From: Eunapius fragilis | Taxonomy: Eukaryota > Porifera > Demospongiae > Spongillida > Spongillidae | Reading direction: 5' to 3' | DNA: 64,000 bases | NCBI GenBank assembly: GCA_963681505.1 | Contig: OY811971.1 | Location: 8,985,991 to 9,049,990 of the forward strand | In this document: piece after piece, positions 58,890-64,000 of the stretch | Position numbering within the stretch: the first letter of the stretch is position 1 | Layout: each line of letters begins with the position of its first letter | Notes under the pieces: model-generated | What the model saw: only the letters and a program-made list of their open reading frames with translations | Database searches by the model: none | What the model was told of the DNA's origin: nothing | Program-made: the position numbers and the translations under genes

Positions 58890-60130
58890 TCTGGTGCAGT
58901 GTCAAATTGAGAGCTTTGGATATCATACAAAACATGGGTCCAGATCTTGGCTTACATGTGAACATACAAAATGTGAGCTATTTGGTAAAGACACATCAAT
59001 TCTACAATCCCTAACTCCAATATCCCACATTTTGAGATTTTGGGAGCCCCAGTCAGTGATGCGGAGTGCAGCAATAAATTGTCAAAAAGCATTTTGCAGC
59101 TCGTGCACTCCTAGGAATCTAGTTTAGAGGAGATAGGAAGCATTGATCCCCATGTGGCATTTACGTTACTGTGCCAGTGTGCTGGGTTTTTGAAACTATC
59201 CCATCATGCCAGAGTCACTCCACCTTCACTTGCTTTTAATTAACGCTTTGGAAGAATTTGACTGTGACATTCGTCTATTTTTCTCCAAGAGTACAGGTGT
59301 TGACACTCCAGACCAAGCCTGGCATCAGGCTCGACTCAGTCTGTGTAGAGGTGGATTAGGGCTTCGTTCACTTGCGCACCATTCATCAGCTGCTTACATG
59401 GCATCACTGAGCAATTCTAACAGTGCAACATCTACTCACTGCCATTTAGCTTCTGCCATTACATAGTACAGTACATTTGTGCCTCCCTCTGATGCACTCT
59501 CTGTTAATAATATTGTACATACACTTTCTCCAGAGACACGTGTCAGACAGGCTAGAAGATGTTCAGTTAAACAACCTCCTTAATGCTTCTTCGTCTGCTG
59601 ATAAAGCACGGTTACTTTCTACATCATCGCGACATGCATCTGTCTGGTTAACTGTTGTACCATCAGGATAGTTTAGGCTGAAGACCTGCAACCGCATGTT
59701 TCCGACTGCTATCACCTAGACTGTGGTTTGGCATTAGCCACAGCATCTCATGATGGTAATCCTCTAGTTTGTCCTCTTTATCCTGACAAAGCATTGGACA
59801 CTTTAGGCCATCACTGTACAACCTGCAAGTGTGAAGGGGATGTAACAATCAGGCACAGCATGCTTCAAATTGCATTGTTCAACAAATTTTGCCATGCATC
59901 TTTATCATGAGGTTGAATTGTGGCTGGGGGCTGGACAAGTCAAATACTAGACGAGCTGATGCATAGTCTCCAACTAGGATGGCAGTGCCTCTGCAGCATT
60001 TGACATCAGTGTGACATCTTTGCTAAATTCATCGTTAGTTCTGGAAGCGGGCATGTCATCTGGTGCGGCTGCTAGAGCTGCAGATAAAAGGAAGCACTTG
60101 TATCAGATGAATGAAATCGAGATCAATTGC
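58890..60130 (+). mobile_element. LINE family A relic, main part
   Basis: Broken frames follow the order of a non-LTR polyprotein: an RT-thumb stretch (KCELFGKDTSIL, IDPHVAFTLLCQCAGFLKLSHHARVTPPS), then RLSLCRGGLGLRSLAHHSSAAYMAS, then HASVWLTVVPS, then the finger LGHHCTTCKCEGDVTIRH. These match the copy at 14396 block by block. Stops and frameshifts occur at 59463, 59670 and elsewhere. The copy ends at about 60130, where the C-terminal region should begin; that region reappears at 63040. Confidence 0.75.
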
Positions 60131-61044
60131 GGTTAATAACGCTGATAAACGATCACAATGCTTAGTTCAATATAATAAGAGCAATACTTCAGATAGGCTA
60201 TTAATAACGAACAATGCAATATGCCTTTCTACTGTATGTGCTTTCGTCAGTAAAAAATGTGCTTTTGTTATTGAATGATACTGTCTTATCTTATAGTAAT
60301 TGTATGCTATGTTCATAGAAATATGCAATGTCAATGTAAATCTCGCGGCCTTTGCACTGCATTCATCATAAGATGATAATGCATATGCATCAGTTCAACA
60401 TAATTTAAGATTGCTGTTCACAATTTTAAAAAGTCAGTAATGAAGCCTGTCAATAATTATGGTTATAGAGTTAACATCTCATAAATAATCCGTTCTTTTG
60501 AAGAACACTTCCATAATCATCTCCAACCGTATCAAGGCATGGATCAACAACCGAATAATAGCATAATGGTACGAGTCCAACAACAATATACAGACATGGA
60601 TCCTAAAAGAAATCGTACCAACGATGCTTGGTACATATGGGCACTATGCATGTATCGCAACAGCTCCTTAGAAGTCGGCTAATAATTACAACCCATTGCT
60701 ATGTAACATTATATCATGCCAATGTAGCATAATCTATCTACTGGATCCATTTTATTACGATTGCGATTTACATTGTCAAAAGCCACGTTACTTAAAATCG
60801 CTAGTTCAGAGAAAAAAATGCGGAGGTTGCAGTGACATCCCGGGAAGAGCGGAAGCCATGTTGTTTGGTGTCTCCAGTTCTGTAACAGCATCCATTTATG
60901 AAGCGATCAGTCAGGATAAACATTCATGGTGCTGTGTCCAATGAGAAATATACACATAATAAGTAATGATTGCATCATTTGAATATGCGCTTAAAATAAA
61001 TTCACCATGCCATATAGTTCTATGACAAAGCTCATTGCATCGTT

Positions 61045-61725
61045 TTTAGACAAAAACACATTGCATAGTTCATTCAATGAAGAAAATACATAGTATATAG
61101 TTCAAAGTCAAAAGCACATGCATAGTTTATTGACAACAGCACATTGCATAGCTCAATGACGAAAGCACATAGAATAGCTCAATATAAAATTAATAGTTTG
61201 CTCTTACAGAAGATCCTTGCATAGTTCAGTGTGACAAAAGCGCTTCGGACGTAACGGATCTTTTCACCGTGTAAATTACATATTCTAGAATCATGAATAA
61301 GTTTATTATAATGCCAATCTAAGACATCGCATTCACTGCATTTTAATAATCAATATTGACAGATTAATAAGGTCAACAAGTGTGATAAGGTCAACAAGTG
61401 TAATAAGGTCAACAAGTGTTTAGTTTTATTAGGGACAAGAAGCCTTTCTGAACATTGCATAGTTTTTAGACAAAAACACATCGCATAGTATTTCAATGAA
61501 GAAAATACATAGTTTATAGTTCTTTATAGTATATAGTTCAATGTCAAAAGCACATTGCATAGTTCATTGACAAAAGCACATTACATAGCTCATCGACGAA
61601 AGCCCATAGAAGAGCTCAATAGAAAAGCGCATTGCATAGTTCGCTCAGATCCTTGCATAGTTCAATGTGACAAAAGCGCCTCGTTTCACAGTGTAAATTA
61701 TATATTCTAGAATCATGAATAAGAA
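61045..61725 (+). repeat. Tandem duplication (~260 bp blocks) built of ~26 bp motifs
   Basis: Blocks 61045-61305 and 61462-61725 match in order. Both are made of repeats of the motif GCATAGTTCAATGACAAAAGCACATT and both end in a GCG block followed by GTGTAAATTA-ATATTCTAGAATCATGAATAAG. Between them, ATAAGGTCAACAAGTGT stands three times in tandem (about 61368-61420). Confidence 0.8.
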
Positions 61726-61941
61726 AGAGCAAGCATTGAGCATCTAAGCATTGTGATTATATATCATGGCTTCTCGCAAATAATTTTATTTTCACACATC
61801 CAAATGTGTCAACATGTTAGGATCCATGCATTCGAATGGTTAGATGTGATTAACAGCTCTTATTTTCAATAAAAAAAAGTATACGCTTAATGCAATGTGC
61901 ATGCCATGCTATGAAATATAAAACTTCTCATTCACTGCATT

Positions 61942-62646
61942 GTCCACGAGTAAAGTGGGTTCGAATTAGGGGGAAACTAAAAAACTAAAAGATCCGCTAG
62001 CAACAGAATCACAGGTACTAGTTGTAATAAAAGTAGAGTAACCTTTTACACTATGTTCACATTGTAATTTATAACAGCTGCAACTATCACAGTTTTGATT
62101 CACGCACTTTAAATAAACTAGTTCGGTACTACGCTTATCATTTTATCATTTTACACCCCTTGCCTTCTTTACTGTAAATTTATGCATAAGCATGCATAAG
62201 CCATCTATATCAATGCAGCTCTTGGTTTCCCTGAAATAAAAATTACATATGCATGCAGACTCGCAAAGCAGCGTGCAAAGCAGCGAAGTTAAACCGCATG
62301 CGGTACTATAGACACGACAGAACACATGCATACAGTTTAAAAAATACATTGCGTACGACTGAAAATCAATTGAAATGTGTAAAAGTGCAACTTGGCTTAT
62401 ACAATGTGATTACTGCCGTTTTTCGACGATGATGAATTAAGGTTTCATCGGAACGGACCCCTTTTATATCGCCGCATTTGTAGCATCCAGCGAGCTGAAT
62501 GATCTCTCACAAAATGCATCCAATGTCGTCTCAAGAGTTGTACTTTCACATTCCTGTTATTGAAAACAAATATACTCATCAGCGGACCTTTTAGTTTTTT
62601 TACTTCCCCCAAAAATGGCCTAAATTTACCCACTTCACTCGCGGAC
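61942..62646. mobile_element. TIR element, ~700 bp
   Basis: Left end GTCCACGAGTAAAGTGGGT and right end (inverted GTCCGCGAGTGAAGTGGGT) start terminal repeats of about 60 bp that run through an AAAAAACTAAAAG block to GATCCGCT/AGCGGACC. The interior is non-coding. Confidence 0.75.
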
Positions 62647-63039
62647 GCGGTATTAATAATCTATACTCAAGGATGATGACAGAATTAATATCTTAATAAA
62701 TTACAGAAATGTTTCAAATTAGGACAAGAGCCTTTCTGAACAATTACATTTGGTTCTGTGCGATAAGCACAGTTACATTTGAGATCGGGTGGTATACATA
62801 TTATTATCGTTCTATTGGGATGCAAAGGACATATCATAAATCACCGAAAGGTATGGCCATATGAGTCTTAAATGCAGTTCGATTCAATGCAATGAGATAT
62901 ATGTACCATGTATGGTGTATCTCATGCTTATGAGATCAATTAATAATAACCATCTGCTGCTTTTGATGTCTCAGTGCTACATCCCCGCTTAATCCTTTAC
63001 ATATTGCTTAATCGGGCATAGGCCTATTACCCGGGACAG

Positions 63040-63290
63040 CAGCAAAGGCAACAGAGTAAAGCAAATATAGGAACAATGACGCGAAGTGTGCAGAGTTGGG
63101 ATGGCGCTGCGTTGCAATGGTGGTGGAGTTTTATGGTTGTTGGGGCAAAGAGACGAGGCTGGCTTTGTCGCAGCTGGCCTAAAAACTGGCTGATCGAATA
63201 AACACCACAAATCCCAAATGCTGAACAGCCTATATGGTCGTCTTAACCTCACTTTGATTAGGTAGATTGCTAGACCATACATAGCAGGTC
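63040..63290 (+). pseudogene. LINE family A relic, C-terminal piece
   Basis: The plus strand reads NDAKCAELGWRCVAMVVEFYGCWG and LALSQLA, followed by ADRIN, matching the end of the family A protein at 15160-15390 (KCSELGWVCVPLAVEVYGCWG, LSQLAARLAIRLN). Several stops interrupt it. It is the likely continuation of the relic that breaks off at 60130, but a separate copy is possible. Confidence 0.7.
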
Positions 63291-63611
63291 TCACTTTGCT
63301 TCTTGTGAGCAAGTTGTTCCGCATGATATTTTTGTCTAGCAACTTTAAGGTGTTGCTAATAATAACTAATTTACAACAAACTTGATTTCTGGAACTATAA
63401 TTTGCATTATCATCTTATGACTAATGCAGTTCAGAGACGATTGCATAATAAATCATATTGTATCGTACTAAGCATCATGAATGTATGACAGAACTCAGTA
63501 CTATGTAAGTGATTTTCTATTGAGCTATGCATACTATGAGCTCTCGTCATTGAACTATGCCATACTCAGTTCGCACAGTATAGCTGTATAGGTTGGCACA
63601 TTGCATAGTTG

Positions 63612-63893
63612 ACAAAAGCGCGTCGGACGTAACGGAACGTTTGTCTGTGTAAATTATATTTAAAATATCTTATTTTCATTCATCCAAATGTATTAACATG
63701 ATGCGTTCGCATGAGGTTATTACACTATATATAAGCTCAATGCTAGCATAGTATTCTGCTCTCTTGTTATATCCACAATCAACAACGTCAAGCCGAACTA
63801 CTAATGATTCATTATTACAGCATTATTATAATCTTTTAGAATATTATTTATACAGTAAAACGATCCGTTATGTACGTTTGAAATTCTTCATTG
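63612..63893. repeat. Short element bounded by inverted GCG-TCGGACGT blocks, copy 2
   Basis: AAAAGCGCGTCGGACGTAACG at about 63615 faces ACAGTAAAACGATCCGTTATG at about 63853, in the same arrangement as 57340-57560. Confidence 0.6.
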
Positions 63894-64000
63894 GATTATC
63901 ATGCATGATATTTCATTGTTCTAGCATGCTGATATGTGTATAGATAAACTGAATCATCATTAGAGTAAGCGATGCTTAATACTACGCAAAATGCTTTGTT
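63780..64000 (+). repeat. Direct repeat of 57445-57690, running off the window
   Basis: The order ATTACTAATGA/ACTACTAATGA, AATCTTTTGAGAATATTATTTATACAG, GCTGATATGT-TATAGATA, GAATCATCATT and AATATGCTTTGTT/AAATGCTTTGTT is the same in both copies at about 80% identity. The end of the repeat lies beyond 64000. Confidence 0.7.

Larger units (their letters stand above)
60131..63039. other. AT-rich repeat block splitting the family A LINE relic
   Basis: Contains a segment (60230-60440) similar to 57650-57810, tandem copies at 61045-61725 and a TIR element at 61942-62646. No gene was recognised; frames at 60696-60944 and 62445-62633 resemble nothing known. Confidence 0.5.

Overview
The window looks like a gene-rich but transposon-laden animal genome, most likely a marine invertebrate such as a sponge. 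That placement is an inference from intron-containing metazoan genes (KLHL18, CAPZA, RAP1, METTL5), many introns of about 50-200 bp, short intergenic gaps and many short foldback elements. No prokaryotic, organellar or viral genome features were seen. One assembly gap of 200 N lies at 4907-5106.

Layout. From 81 to 13401, three + strand genes follow each other: the 3' part of a CCCH zinc finger/Tudor gene (to 7187), a KLHL18-type BTB-Kelch gene (7268-10387) and an unrecognised secreted, Cys-rich, Ser-Gly-repeat type I membrane protein (10983-13401). From 13.4 to 20.1 kb is a nest of repeats: a tRNA-promoter-like interspersed repeat in three copies, a duplicated copy of the last codons and 3' UTR of the preceding gene, a LINE fragment, foldback elements, and a TIR element that carries the start of a RecQ-like helicase and was itself hit by a second element. 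A conserved block follows: CAPZA (20484-28443, -), RAP1 (30166-31729, -), an F-box/WD40 gene (32566-38175, +) and METTL5 (38421-39077, -). RAP1 and the F-box gene are head to head and probably share a promoter region. The F-box gene and METTL5 converge, with their 3' ends almost abutting.

From 39.1 to 64 kb no intact host gene was recognised. This part holds a broken HIRAN-like fragment, a dead piggyBac-type transposase flanked by TTAA, a 3.5 kb foldback element split by a LINE insertion, a second LINE relic in two pieces, and a 56.7-64 kb zone of repeated inverted and direct repeats.

Host roles, from family knowledge: actin filament capping (CAPZA), small GTPase adhesion signalling (RAP1), two ubiquitin ligase substrate adaptors (KLHL18 for CUL3, F-box/WD40 for SCF), 18S rRNA m6A methylation (METTL5) and probable germline/RNA-granule function (Tudor). 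Exon borders were read by eye from phase-consistent GT-AG sites and family similarity. None was checked by alignment software or RNA data.
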